A stretch of 64,000 bases of DNA from Mycobacterium sp. HUMS_12744610 (GCF_041206865.1 NZ_JBGEDP010000001.1:1674001-1738000); one strand, 5' to 3'. Numbered from the stretch's first letter, positions 46,191 through 54,736 are shown. The notes: generated from the letters alone by a model not told the origin. Numbers and translations are program-made.

Positions 46191-46295
46191 ATGTCTCGTC
46201 TCGTGTGTCGCCCAGGTGGGCGGGCAAGATCGTCGGCCGCCGCGCCTTGCGCGGCTTCGGGGTGTCGATGCCCGTTGCCGTCGACCGCCGGGTAG
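46191..46295 (+). CDS. Candidate Cys-rich leader peptide upstream of NNP transporter 1
   Basis: 34 residues with four Cys (positions 6, 20, 25 and 27), from ATG 46191. GGAGGG is about 20 nt upstream, so the ribosome site is weak. Cys-containing upstream frames act as cysteine-responsive attenuators in mycobacterial sulfur operons (established for poly-Cys leaders). Here the Cys are not contiguous, so the role is speculative. Confidence 0.3.
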   Translation: MSRLVCRPGGRARSSAAAPCAASGCRCPLPSTAG

Positions 46296-46537
46296 GGTCG
46301 GGCGCATGTTCCATGGTGTCGTTCAATGTCACTGACCGACAACGGGTTTCGGTCTCGCGGCGCGGTCCGCGCCGAATACGGATCTTCCTCCATGCGGGTG
46401 GGCGATAAGGAAACGGCAGATCCGCCAGGCTGTTCGGAGTGCAGGATCCGTAGCGCCGACGAGTTCACCGCAACCCGGCTCCCCACCGCGCGAAGAGTGG
46501 CTGATGGTTGCCCGACATTGTGAAAGGTAAAGACCGC

Positions 46538-47953
46538 ATGGCAAGTACGCGTCGCATCCTGGACTGGGATCCGGAAGACGTCGTGGCCTGGGCGGCCGGC
46601 AACAGCCGCATAGCCCGTCGCAACCTGATCTGGTCGATCGTGACCGCGCACGTCGCGTTTTCGATCTGGTATCTCTGGTCGGTGATGGTGCTGTTCATGC
46701 CATACGGCGTGTACGGCTTCAGCACCGGCGACAAGCTGCTGATCGGCGCCACCGCGTCTCTGGTCGGAGCGGTCGCCCGCATCCCGTATGCGATGGCGGG
46801 GGCCAGGTTCGGCGGCCGCAACTGGGCGGTGTTCTCCTCGGCGGTACTGTTGATCCCCACCGTCGGCACGCTCGTCCTGCTAGCTCATCCGGGGCTGCCG
46901 TTGTGGCCGTATCTGCTGTGCGCGGCGCTGACCGGCCTCGGGGGTGCCAATTACTCGGCGTCGCTCGCCACCGCCGAAACCTTCTACCCGCAGCGGTTGA
47001 AGGGCTTCGCACTGGGTCTCACTGGTGGCATCGCCAACCTCGGGTCGGCGGCCATTCAGGCGGTCGGTCTGATCGTGCTGGCCACCGCCGGCCACGAGGC
47101 GCCGTACCTGGTCTGCGCGGTATATCTGGCCCTGCTGGCCCTGGGCGGGCTCGGTGCGGCGCTGTTCATGAACAACCTGCACTACCGCATCGATATGAGC
47201 CACCTCAAAGACGTCCTCAAGGTGGGCGACTCGTGGGGCATCGCGATGCTCTACCTGTGCTGCTCCGGGTCGTTCCTCGGGTTCGCGTTCGCCTTCGGGC
47301 AGGTGCTGCAGCACAACTTCGTGGCCAGCGGCCAAAGCCACGGGGTGGCGTCGCTGCACGCGGCCGAGGTCGCTTTCACCGGTCCGCTGCTGGGCTCGGT
47401 GGCCCGCGTGGTCGGAGGCAAGCTGAGCGACCGCTTCGGCGGCGGCCACATGAGCCTGGCCCTACTGTCCTGCATGATCCTGGGCGGTGGCTTTCTGGTC
47501 GCCGTCAGCACCCACGACGACCTTACCCGCCACGAGGGCGACCCCGTGACGGGCTTCACGCTGGCGGGCTACATCGTCGGGTTCATCGCGCTGTTCATCT
47601 TCTCCGGAGCGGGGAAGGGCGCAGTGTACAAGCTGATCCCGTCCATCTTCGAGGTACGCAGCCGCCAGCTGGACGTCAATGAGGCCGAACGGCGTCACTG
47701 GGCACGGGTGCGATCGGGCACGTTGATCGGGTTCGCCGGGGCGTTCGGCGCGCTAGGGGGTGTGGGGATCAACCTGGCGTTGCGGCAGTCCTACGACCGC
47801 GCCGGCACCGAGACGCCCGCGTTCTGGATTTTCCTGGGGTGCTACATCGCCGCCGCGGTCCTGGCCTGGGCGCGCTACGTGCGGCCGCAGGATAAGGTGG
47901 CGCCGGCGGCTGCGCCGCTGCAGACCACCGCCGAGGTGCCGGTCAACACTTGA
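46538..47953 (+). CDS. NNP-family MFS transporter (NarK/NarU-like) with divergent nitrate signature, copy 1
   Basis: 471 residues from ATG 46538 (GAAAGG upstream). Twelve membrane spans. The TM2 arginine (R81 in V-A-R-I-P-Y) and the TM8 arginine region (S-V-A-R-V-V-G-G-K-L-S-D-R-F) of nitrate porters are kept. The signatures, however, read G-L-G-G-A-N-Y-S-A-S-L and L-G-L-T-G-G-I-A-N-L-G-S instead of the usual G-G-G-N-F-x-x-S-M and N-A-G-x-G-N. It stands beside sat, so an oxyanion such as sulfate, or still nitrate/nitrite, may be carried. Confidence 0.8.
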   Translation: MASTRRILDWDPEDVVAWAAGNSRIARRNLIWSIVTAHVAFSIWYLWSVMVLFMPYGVYGFSTGDKLLIGATASLVGAVARIPYAMAGARFGGRNWAVFSSAVLLIPTVGTLVLLAHPGLPLWPYLLCAALTGLGGANYSASLATAETFYPQRLKGFALGLTGGIANLGSAAIQAVGLIVLATAGHEAPYLVCAVYLALLALGGLGAALFMNNLHYRIDMSHLKDVLKVGDSWGIAMLYLCCSGSFLGFAFAFGQVLQHNFVASGQSHGVASLHAAEVAFTGPLLGSVARVVGGKLSDRFGGGHMSLALLSCMILGGGFLVAVSTHDDLTRHEGDPVTGFTLAGYIVGFIALFIFSGAGKGAVYKLIPSIFEVRSRQLDVNEAERRHWARVRSGTLIGFAGAFGALGGVGINLALRQSYDRAGTETPAFWIFLGCYIAAAVLAWARYVRPQDKVAPAAAPLQTTAEVPVNT

Positions 47954-47990
47954 CTGCTCTCCGATGAACGCCACCGATAACCCAACGGCG

Positions 47991-48040
47991 GCAAAGCCAA
48001 GGGCCGAGGGGACGTAGTCCCGCTCGGCCCTTGGCTTTGC
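47991..48040. terminator. Bidirectional hairpin terminator
   Basis: GCAAAGCCAAGGGCCGAG (47991-48008) pairs perfectly with its complement at 48023-48040. A GGGAC/GTCCC inner part closes a 3-nt loop. No T tract. It separates the convergent transporter and sat operons. Confidence 0.8.
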
Positions 48041-48056
48041 TCAGAGATTCCGGCTT

Positions 48057-48368
48057 TCACGCCTCCTGCAGGAAGCGATCCGTCACCTCGGGACCCGTCG
48101 AATGCATCTGGATGGAGAGCTCCAGCAACTTGTCCTTGGCCTTCTTGGGCAGCAACTCGATGGACTTGGTGGTGGCGGAGTCGTACTTCGCCCCCGCGAA
48201 CCGCTGCAGGATGACGTCCTTCTGCTCCTCGGTCGTGTGGATGGCGAGCAGCCTCATGCCGGCGAACGCGTCCTCCGCCAGCTGCGCCATTCCCGCCTTC
48301 TCCAGCGCTTCGAGCCGCTCCTCGTTGATCCACACGTTGATCTTGATGGTGCCACCATTCGTGCTCAT
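48057..48368 (-). CDS. Small protein coupled to sat, unknown family
   Basis: 103 residues. ATG 48368 overlaps the sat stop as ATGA, so it is translationally coupled. It begins MSTNGGTIKINVWINEERLE and is a soluble, mostly helical, Lys/Glu-rich protein without Cys or signal peptide. The tight link suggests a partner or regulator of the sulfurylase. I do not recognise the family. Confidence 0.7.
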   Translation of the reverse strand: MSTNGGTIKINVWINEERLEALEKAGMAQLAEDAFAGMRLLAIHTTEEQKDVILQRFAGAKYDSATTKSIELLPKKAKDKLLELSIQMHSTGPEVTDRFLQEA

Positions 48369-49630
48369 GAGTCGAGTCCCTCCAGTTGATTGAGCGAAAA
48401 GACCGGCCGCCGGTTCTTCAGGTACTCCTCGGTGCAAAACGGTGACCCCTCGCCGTACTTGGCGGCGCTGTCCATGACGACCTCGAACACCTCGTGCCGC
48501 ATTACCCGCTGGGTCGGCTTCACCTCGTCGGTGAGGATACTGCGGATGACGCTGCCGCTGAAGCTCTGCGACGTGGCGTCATGGCCGCACAGCGCCGAGT
48601 TGGTGACCTCCTGGCATTGCGGGCAGTACCAGTTCTCCTTGAGGAACACCGGCTTGATGGAGAGCTGGTCGCGGTGCTTGGTCAAGAGGTTCTGCGCGTC
48701 GTAGGGCTGGTAGAAGTCCCCGACGCCGGCGTGGTCACGGCCGAACATGTGGTGGGTGCAGCCGAGGTTTGCCCGCAGGATCGCGTGGAAGATCGCCTCC
48801 CTGGGGCCGGCGTACCGCATGTCCCATAACGTGAAGGTCACCTTGTGGACGTCGTCGCGGAAGTAGCCGTTGGTGCGCAGGGCGTCCTGAGCCAGCAGGA
48901 TCGCTTCGTCGATGTAGTCACCGGCCCGCTTCTGCCCGATGATGCAGTTGACCAGCACACCGGTCTTCAGCGTGTCGATGGGGAGGTCCTCGTTCGCGGC
49001 GAACCAGGCCTGCTTCATCAGCGCCTCGTGACCGGTGTGGGGCACGTTGCGCGTCTGGTGTGCGACGAGGTTCTGCCAGCCCTTCTGCGTCAACACGTCC
49101 CGGTGTTGCTTGGGCGTGAGCCAGAAGCTCTTGAACGGCTCGTTGAAGACCGGCTCGTTGATCAGGGTGATGCCACCGCTGAGGAACCGGTTCTGGTAGG
49201 ACATGGTCTTCTTCACGCCCGGGTGCCGGGCGTCCGTCGTGCCGTACGTCTTCTCGGCCATGCGCTCGAGGTCGTACTCGTAGATCTCCGCGATCTCGAA
49301 GACGGCCATCGGCGCGCCGAGGTACTCGAGTACGACGCTGCTGCCCTCGGTGATGTCGAACTTCTTGATGTCGTCGGTGGACATGTCGAACACGATGGGA
49401 ATGCTCCACAGCGTCCCGTCTGGAAGCTGCATGTCGTCCAGCGTCCCGTCCACTTCCCGCCGGTTCATGAATCCGGTGAGTGGGGTGAAGAAACCGTAGG
49501 AGAGGCTGATCACCTCGTGCGCGGTCGCCTTGGATATGGGAACGCGCGTCAAACCCTCGATCTGCTTGGCTGCGTTCGCGGTCGAGACCCGCTCCACGAT
49601 CGGTTTACCGTTGTGACCGATATAATCCAT
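48365..49630 (-). CDS. sat: ATP sulfurylase, homodimeric (Sat) type
   Basis: 421 residues. The nucleotide/sulfate site H-Q-T-R-N-V-P-H-T-G-H-E (191-202) and G-R-D-H-A-G-V-G-D (297-305) are diagnostic of Sat. N-W-Y-C-P-Q-C with C-G-H at 336-350 forms the zinc site seen in archaeal and sulfur-bacterial Sat. It makes APS from sulfate and ATP in the cytosol. Mycobacteria normally use CysD-CysNC, so this enzyme is foreign to the usual pathway. ATG 49630 follows AAAGAGGTG. It forms an operon with the 103-residue gene. Confidence 0.92.
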   Translation of the reverse strand: MDYIGHNGKPIVERVSTANAAKQIEGLTRVPISKATAHEVISLSYGFFTPLTGFMNRREVDGTLDDMQLPDGTLWSIPIVFDMSTDDIKKFDITEGSSVVLEYLGAPMAVFEIAEIYEYDLERMAEKTYGTTDARHPGVKKTMSYQNRFLSGGITLINEPVFNEPFKSFWLTPKQHRDVLTQKGWQNLVAHQTRNVPHTGHEALMKQAWFAANEDLPIDTLKTGVLVNCIIGQKRAGDYIDEAILLAQDALRTNGYFRDDVHKVTFTLWDMRYAGPREAIFHAILRANLGCTHHMFGRDHAGVGDFYQPYDAQNLLTKHRDQLSIKPVFLKENWYCPQCQEVTNSALCGHDATSQSFSGSVIRSILTDEVKPTQRVMRHEVFEVVMDSAAKYGEGSPFCTEEYLKNRRPVFSLNQLEGLDS

Positions 49631-49669
49631 CTTGCTAACACCTCTTTCCGAGACAAAGTTCTGCCACTG

Positions 49670-49780
49670 TTAATCTTTCAGTTCGGCGGGGTACTTCTTG
49701 CGGTTGTCTTTATCGGCGCTGCGCCACCGTCGTCGCTCCTGTGCTGAATCTGTCTCGCTCTCTTCGATGACGGCCATCAT
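49670..49780 (-). CDS. Possible 36-residue protein upstream of sat
   Basis: From ATG 49780: M-M-A-V-I-E-E-S-E-T-D-S-A-Q-E-R-R-R-W-R, ending K-Y-P-A-E-L-K-D. It is highly charged, has unbiased protein-like composition, lies 39 nt before the sat start and is on the same strand. Its ribosome site is weak. It may be a real small subunit or a leader peptide. Confidence 0.35.
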   Translation of the reverse strand: MMAVIEESETDSAQERRRWRSADKDNRKKYPAELKD

Positions 49781-50156
49781 CGCCTTGGTGCTGTGCAAGA
49801 ACCGATGCCGCGCGAGTCGTCGCCAATTTTAGCCAACCCCTCGCCCGCTCTCGCGCCGAGGCGGGAAGGACACCGCCGGGCCGCCGGTGCGGCGCTACGG
49901 CCCTCGCGGGAGGCGCAGTGCCGGCCGGCGTGTTGGAGACGCGAATAGCGCCGTCCGGCAACAGATATGGCCGCGGCGTCGCGCGCGCTGGCGGGCGCTG
50001 CGGTTACGCCGTCGGGTGCGGGCTCGGAGCGCGGGGCGGGTGGCCATCGCGTCGCAGGGGCGGGCTCGCCGAGGAGTCGACGGGGGAGCCGATCTCATGC
50101 CACTCGTGGTGCGCCGGGGGGCATCCCCCGCCCGCTGCGGCATCCCGGTCACCCCT

Positions 50157-50218
50157 TAGCTGGACGTCTCGATGAAGTCTGCTGGAAATCTCCTGTGCAT
50201 CAACCCCGTCGAGTTGTC
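50157..50218 (+). promoter_or_regulatory. Leader element copy C (faces NNP transporter 2)
   Basis: TAGCTGGACGTCTC at the start and CGAGTTGTC at the end, the same as copy B. The GAAGT and TCCTGT blocks are shared as well. It lies about 440 nt before the transporter start. The parallel placement of copies B and C suggests the whole leader was duplicated with the transporter gene and kept. Confidence 0.45.
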
Positions 50219-50420
50219 TGATGCCCACAACTCCGTTTGACTGAGGAACGAAGCAGTCAGCTTGCGGTGTCGAGGTTCGGGAGTCACCCCGGCCTGGTCG
50301 CGCAAGACGGCGGTGGGGCTCGCCATAACCGCTCGTCGGATCACGACGGCCAACAGTCCCTGCGTAACCGATCAGTATTCGGCTGACAAGCGATGCAGCC
50401 GCGTGTGACGCAGGAGGACT

Positions 50421-50519
50421 ATGAGCGCCGATCCAAGATTTCCCACTCACCCTGATCTCCGCCTGAGCGCCACGCGGGACCCTCGGTCCGCAAGGCCGGC
50501 CGGCTTCTGCCGTCGCTAG
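50421..50519 (+). CDS. Candidate leader peptide upstream of NNP transporter 2
   Basis: 32 residues, MSADPRFPTHPDLRLSATRD onward, ending G-F-C-R-R. ATG 50421 has an excellent AGGAGG 4 nt upstream. One Cys near the end. It sits in the long leader between element C and the transporter gene, so ribosome-mediated control is possible. Confidence 0.4.
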   Translation: MSADPRFPTHPDLRLSATRDPRSARPAGFCRR

Positions 50520-50661
50520 ACGGCGAAATGCCAACCACGCGGCGCGAATTCGATCGGCTCACACCGAATCGACCACCGGCGCAACAAATCCCAACCTTAT
50601 TCCCTACGCGCTAGGGGCGGCTTGGTGGTTGCCGGCATCAACCCTGAAAGGTAAACAGCGC

Positions 50662-52110
50662 ATGGCGCGTTCGCGCATCACCTCTTGGAATCCAGAGGAC
50701 ACGGCTGCCTGGACCGCCGGCAACGACGCCATCGCCCGTCGCAACCTGATCTGGCTTGTCATCAATGCGCATATCGCCTTTTCGGTCTGGTACCTGTGGT
50801 CGGTGATGGTGCTGTTCATGCCGCAGTCCATCTACGGGTTCTCGACCGGCGACAAGCTCCTGCTGGACGCCGTCGCATCCCTGGTCGGCGCGCTCGTGCG
50901 CATTCCCTACGCGATGGCGGCCAACTGGTTCGGCGGCAGCACCTGGACCACGATCTCGTCGCTGGTGCTGCTGATCCCCACCGCCGGGACGATCGTGCTG
51001 CTGGCCCATCCCGGCCTGCCGCTGTGGCCCTACCTGATCTGCGCGGCGCTGACCGGGCTGGGCGGCGGCAACTACTCCGGGTCGCTGGCCAAGGTCGACG
51101 GCCTGTTCCCCCAGCGGCTCAAAGGCTTCACGCTGGGGCTGACCGGCGGGCTGGCCAATCTCGGCTCGGCGGCCATCCAGGTGGTGGGGCTGGTCGTTCT
51201 GGCGACCGCGGGGCACCAGGCGCCCTACTGGGTGTGTGCGATCTACCTGGTCCTGCTGGCCGTCGGCGGCGTCGGCGCGGCGGTGTTCATGGACGACGTC
51301 GTCGCGCACCGTACCGGGCTTTCGCTGGACAACCTGCGGGCCATCGTCGCGGTGCCCGATTCCTGGGCGATCTCCCTGCTGTACATGTGTGCCTCCGGTT
51401 CCTTTCTGGGCTTCGCCTTCGCCTTCGGTCAGGTGCTGCAGCACAACTTCTTCGCGGCGGGGGAGAGCCATGCCCAGGCGGCGCTGCACGCGGCCGAGAT
51501 CGCCTTCATCGGGCCGTTGTTGGGCTCGCTGGCGCGCATCGTCGGCGGGAAGGTGAGCGACCGCTTCGGCGGCGGCCACGTCACCTTCACCGCGTTCCTC
51601 GCCGCGATCCTGGCCGGCGGGCTGCTCGTCGCCGTCAGCACGAACGCCGACGGCGCCGAGGACCGCGGGAACACGCTGACCGGGTTGACGATGGCCGGCT
51701 ACATCGTCGGCTTTATCGCGCTGTTCATCTTCTGCGGTGTCGGCAAGGGTGCCGTGTACAAGCTGATCCCGTCGGTGTTCGAGGAGCGCAGCCGGGCGCT
51801 GGGTCTCGACGACAGCCAACGCCACCACTGGGCGCGGGTCAGGTCGGGCGCGTTGATCGGGTTCGCCGGCGCGGCCGGCGCGCTCGGGGGGGTGGGGATC
51901 AACCTGGCGCTGCGGCAGTCCTACGACACCGAGGGGACGGAAACCCCGGCGTTCTGCATCTTCCTGGCGTGCTACGTCGGCGCCGCGGCGCTGACTTGGG
52001 CGCGCTACGTCCGGTCACCAGCCGAGCGGGCGGCGACGTCGGGGCCCCGGGAACCGGTGACCGCGGAGTCGATCGAGACGGCAATGACCGAAGGGGGAGT
52101 GAATCGATGA
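50662..52110 (+). CDS. NNP-family MFS transporter (NarK/NarU-like) with divergent nitrate signature, copy 2
   Basis: 482 residues from ATG 50662 (GAAAGG upstream). Close paralogue of copy 1, with the same start (R-I-T-S-W-N-P-E-D) and the same two arginine sites. The signatures read G-L-G-G-G-N-Y-S-G-S-L and L-G-L-T-G-G-L-A-N-L-G-S. The cysQ start overlaps its stop by ATGA, so transporter and PAP phosphatase are made together. This links the transporter directly to sulfate metabolism. Confidence 0.82.
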   Translation: MARSRITSWNPEDTAAWTAGNDAIARRNLIWLVINAHIAFSVWYLWSVMVLFMPQSIYGFSTGDKLLLDAVASLVGALVRIPYAMAANWFGGSTWTTISSLVLLIPTAGTIVLLAHPGLPLWPYLICAALTGLGGGNYSGSLAKVDGLFPQRLKGFTLGLTGGLANLGSAAIQVVGLVVLATAGHQAPYWVCAIYLVLLAVGGVGAAVFMDDVVAHRTGLSLDNLRAIVAVPDSWAISLLYMCASGSFLGFAFAFGQVLQHNFFAAGESHAQAALHAAEIAFIGPLLGSLARIVGGKVSDRFGGGHVTFTAFLAAILAGGLLVAVSTNADGAEDRGNTLTGLTMAGYIVGFIALFIFCGVGKGAVYKLIPSVFEERSRALGLDDSQRHHWARVRSGALIGFAGAAGALGGVGINLALRQSYDTEGTETPAFCIFLACYVGAAALTWARYVRSPAERAATSGPREPVTAESIETAMTEGGVNR

Positions 52111-52883
52111 GCGGGACCGACCTGGGCCGGCACCTCGAACAGGTGAGCGCAATCGCGGTCGAAGCCGGCAAGCTCACGCTCAAGTACCGGCGGGATCCGC
52201 GGGTGGTGGAGAAGGGCGATCACGGCGACGACACCTCGCCGGTCACCGACGCCGACCTGGCGGCCAACCACTACATCACCGATCATCTCGCGGCCCTGGA
52301 TCCGCGGACCCCGATCATCTCGGAGGAATCGAAATCGGCCGACTACGCGACCAGGAAGGACTGGCGGCGTTTTTGGCTGGTGGATCCGCTGGACGGGACC
52401 AAGGAATTCCTGAAGGGCAGCGACGAATTCACCGTGAACATCGCGCTGATCGACAATTTGGAACCGGTGCTCGGCGTGATCTACGTTCCGGCGCAGGAGC
52501 TGCTCTATTACGCGGAAAAGGACGCGGGAAGCTGGCGGCGGAGGGGCGACGGGCACCCGGTGCGCATTTTCTCGTCGGTGCCGGACCTGAGCAAGGGACT
52601 CACCGTCGTCGAGAGCAAGTCGCACCCCTCGCCGGAATTGGAAGAGTACCTCAAGGACCTTCCGGTCAAGGAGCGGGTGAGTGCGGGCAGTTCGCTCAAG
52701 TTCTGCCTGGTAGCGGAGGGTCTCGCGGACATCTACCCGCGGATGAACCCGACCATGGAATGGGACGTCGCGGCGGGTGACTGCATCTACCGCAATTCGG
52801 CACGGCTGGGGCAGCGGACGTCGTCGTTGACGTATAACAAGCCGACTTTGAAAAATGGCAGCTTCGTCATGGGTTTCAGGTGA
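52107..52883 (+). CDS. cysQ: 3'(2'),5'-bisphosphate nucleotidase CysQ
   Basis: 258 residues. Li-sensitive phosphatase motifs are present: E-E-S-K (metal site), D-P-L-D-G-T-K-E-F and W-D-V-A-A-G-D-C. It hydrolyses PAP left after sulfotransfer, and also PAPS, to AMP/APS, relieving product inhibition. Coupled to the upstream transporter and followed after 180 nt by cysC. This is probably an additional copy to the usual mycobacterial CysQ. Confidence 0.92.
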   Translation: MSGTDLGRHLEQVSAIAVEAGKLTLKYRRDPRVVEKGDHGDDTSPVTDADLAANHYITDHLAALDPRTPIISEESKSADYATRKDWRRFWLVDPLDGTKEFLKGSDEFTVNIALIDNLEPVLGVIYVPAQELLYYAEKDAGSWRRRGDGHPVRIFSSVPDLSKGLTVVESKSHPSPELEEYLKDLPVKERVSAGSSLKFCLVAEGLADIYPRMNPTMEWDVAAGDCIYRNSARLGQRTSSLTYNKPTLKNGSFVMGFR

Positions 52884-53063
52884 GTCAGCGGTAGGAAGCG
52901 TCGTCAAGCGAACCATTACGTATTTACGCGACAACAATAAAAATCAGGCTGATTAAAATGAGCGCAGAAAGGCGGGCGATGGTACCACCGCGGCAACCAG
53001 TCAAATGTCTGCGTAGTGAAACTCTCGATCGCACTGTCGATATGACCGGAAAGGGGCTTTGCA
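52884..53063 (+). promoter_or_regulatory. cysC leader with a segment shared with sulfotransferase 2
   Basis: 180 nt, unusually AT-rich for this genome around 52915-52960. The segment starting TAAAAATCAGGCTGATTAAA aligns without gaps over about 60 nt to one starting TAAGAATCGGGATGAATAAA at 57559, upstream of the second sulfotransferase. A shared promoter or operator is likely. No gene. Confidence 0.4.
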
Positions 53064-53756
53064 GTGAGGACTGACATCACGTGGCACGACCACAGCGTGA
53101 CTCGACTCGAGCGGGAAAGGCTCAACGGGCACCGGGGTTGCGTCATCTGGTTCACCGGGCTGAGTGCCAGTGGAAAGAGCACGATAGCCAACCTCGTCGA
53201 CGTCAAACTCTACGATCGGGGCCTGCGCAGCTACCTGCTCGACGGCGACAACGTCCGGTACGGGCTCAACGCCAATCCCGACATCATCGAAGAGCACCAC
53301 GGCAAGGAATTCGCCGAGCGGTTCGGCCTGGGCTTCTCCGCCGAGGACCGCGAGGAGAACATCCGGCGCATCGGGTCGGTGGCGAAACTGTTCTGCGAGG
53401 CCGGCGTCGTGGCGCTGACGGCCTTCATCAGCCCGTACCGCCGTGACCGGGACAGGGTGCGCGCCACCCTCAACGAGGACGATTTCGTCGAGATCTTCGT
53501 GGACACTCCCATCGAGATCTGCGAGCAGCGCGATCCCAAGGGCCTCTACAAGAAGGTCCGGGCCGGCAAGATCAAGGGGTTCACCGGGATCGACGACCCG
53601 TACGAGGCCCCGTCCAAGCCGGAGTTACGGCTCGAAGGCGGATCCAAGGATGCCGACACCCTGGCCGAGGAAGTGATCTCCCACCTGGAGAAGGTGGGCA
53701 TCATTCCGGCGCTCGCGCGAAGCGGAGGACCGCTGGGAGGGAGCGCCGAGGCCTAG
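53064..53756 (+). CDS. cysC: Adenylylsulfate (APS) kinase
   Basis: 230 residues from GTG 53064. P-loop G-L-S-A-S-G-K-S (32-39), [20 protein letters not shown] and the [11 protein letters not shown] lid are all present. It converts APS to PAPS, the donor for the sulfotransferases on either side. It is a stand-alone kinase rather than the CysNC fusion usual in mycobacteria. Followed after 53 nt by sulfotransferase 1. Confidence 0.94.
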   Translation: MRTDITWHDHSVTRLERERLNGHRGCVIWFTGLSASGKSTIANLVDVKLYDRGLRSYLLDGDNVRYGLNANPDIIEEHHGKEFAERFGLGFSAEDREENIRRIGSVAKLFCEAGVVALTAFISPYRRDRDRVRATLNEDDFVEIFVDTPIEICEQRDPKGLYKKVRAGKIKGFTGIDDPYEAPSKPELRLEGGSKDADTLAEEVISHLEKVGIIPALARSGGPLGGSAEA

Positions 53757-53809
53757 AGAGTCCTTGCCCGTAGATCCGAACGACGAAACTTCAAGAAAGG
53801 CAATCTCAT

Positions 53810-54736
53810 ATGACGAACCAACTGTTGGCGCCCACCCGGGTCGTGAGGGACTACCTGTCCAATTCCCTGGTGTGGGAAGACTTCTTGGCCCAGGGCGGCT
53901 TTGTCGGCGGGGACATCGTCGTCGCCGACCCGTTCAAGGCCGGCACCACCTGGACCCAGCGGATCCTGCAGCAGATCCTGAGCAACGGCGAAGAGCACGA
54001 CGCCGGCCTCTCGGACACCTCGCCGTGGCTGGACTCCAGTTGGGGCGATCACGCCGAAATGCTCGCCACGCTCAAGGGGCAGCGCGAGGCCGGCACGCGG
54101 CGGGTCATGAAGTCGCACCTGCCCGCGGACGCCCTGCCGATCGCGCCCGAGGCCCGCTACGTGTTCGTCGGCCGCAACGGCAAAGACCTGGGAATCAGCT
54201 TCCACAACTACCTCCACAACTTCTCCGAGTCGACCATGGCGGAGATCAACCGGATTCACGCCGAGTGGTCCGATGACTCCACTCCGCTGGTGATTCCCGA
54301 GGACATGCGGGAGTTCTTCGACCTGTGGCTGGACACCGACGGGTACCAGTGCTGCGACCTGCTCGACATCATGGCGTCGTGGTGGAAGCTCAAGGACGAG
54401 CCCAACATCCTGCTGGTGCACTACAAGAACCTGAAACAAGATCTGCCGGGCCAGGTTTCGCGGATCGCGAAGTTCTTGTCCATCGAGCCCGAGTCGTTGC
54501 GCATGGATGCCATCCTCGAGCACTGTTCGTTCGAGTACATGAGCGGGCGGGCGGAGAAGATGGCGCCCTTCGGCGGTGAGCACATGTCCAGCGCCAAGGC
54601 CTTCTTCCACAAGGGGCCCAAGCGCGACTTCCGCACCGAGCTGACCGATGAGCAGATCGAGCGATTCGACCGCAAAGCCCTCGACAAGTTGGGTGCGGAG
54701 TGCGCACAGTGGTTGGAGACGGGCGAAAGTCGCTAG
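53810..54736 (+). CDS. PAPS-dependent sulfotransferase 1
   Basis: 308 residues. The 5'-phosphosulfate loop P-F-K-A-G-T-T-W (41-48), catalytic-His region K-S-H-L-P (101-105), and the 3'-phosphate site with R122 and S130 in V-G-R-N-G-K-D-L-G-I-S fit Sulfotransfer_1. H-K-G-P-K-R-D replaces the common R-K-G-x-x-G-D-W-K end motif. Similar in type to the M. tuberculosis glycolipid sulfotransferase (Rv1373). ATG 53810 follows AAAGG. The acceptor is unknown, likely a lipid or glycolipid. Confidence 0.9.
   Translation: MTNQLLAPTRVVRDYLSNSLVWEDFLAQGGFVGGDIVVADPFKAGTTWTQRILQQILSNGEEHDAGLSDTSPWLDSSWGDHAEMLATLKGQREAGTRRVMKSHLPADALPIAPEARYVFVGRNGKDLGISFHNYLHNFSESTMAEINRIHAEWSDDSTPLVIPEDMREFFDLWLDTDGYQCCDLLDIMASWWKLKDEPNILLVHYKNLKQDLPGQVSRIAKFLSIEPESLRMDAILEHCSFEYMSGRAEKMAPFGGEHMSSAKAFFHKGPKRDFRTELTDEQIERFDRKALDKLGAECAQWLETGESR

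Larger units (their letters stand above)
44886..46537. other. Long divergent regulatory region between PPE and the first NNP transporter
   Basis: 1.65 kb without a clear gene other than a short Cys-containing frame at 46191. It holds two of the three copies of the leader element (45215-45264 and 45875-45936). A 10-bp inverted repeat GCGGCCGCAA lies at 45314-45323 with its complement at 45333-45342. Open frames here have atypical composition and no homology I recognise. Confidence 0.5.
49781..50661. other. Divergent regulatory region between sat and NNP transporter 2
   Basis: About 880 nt with no large gene. It contains leader element copy C (50157-50218) and a short frame with a strong ribosome site at 50421. 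The sat promoter should be near 49800-49900. Confidence 0.45.

Noticed and set aside
46538..47953. Calling the transporters plain NarK nitrate porters
   Set aside because: The arginines fit, but both nitrate signatures have changed and the gene neighbourhood is sulfate-related, so the substrate is left open.
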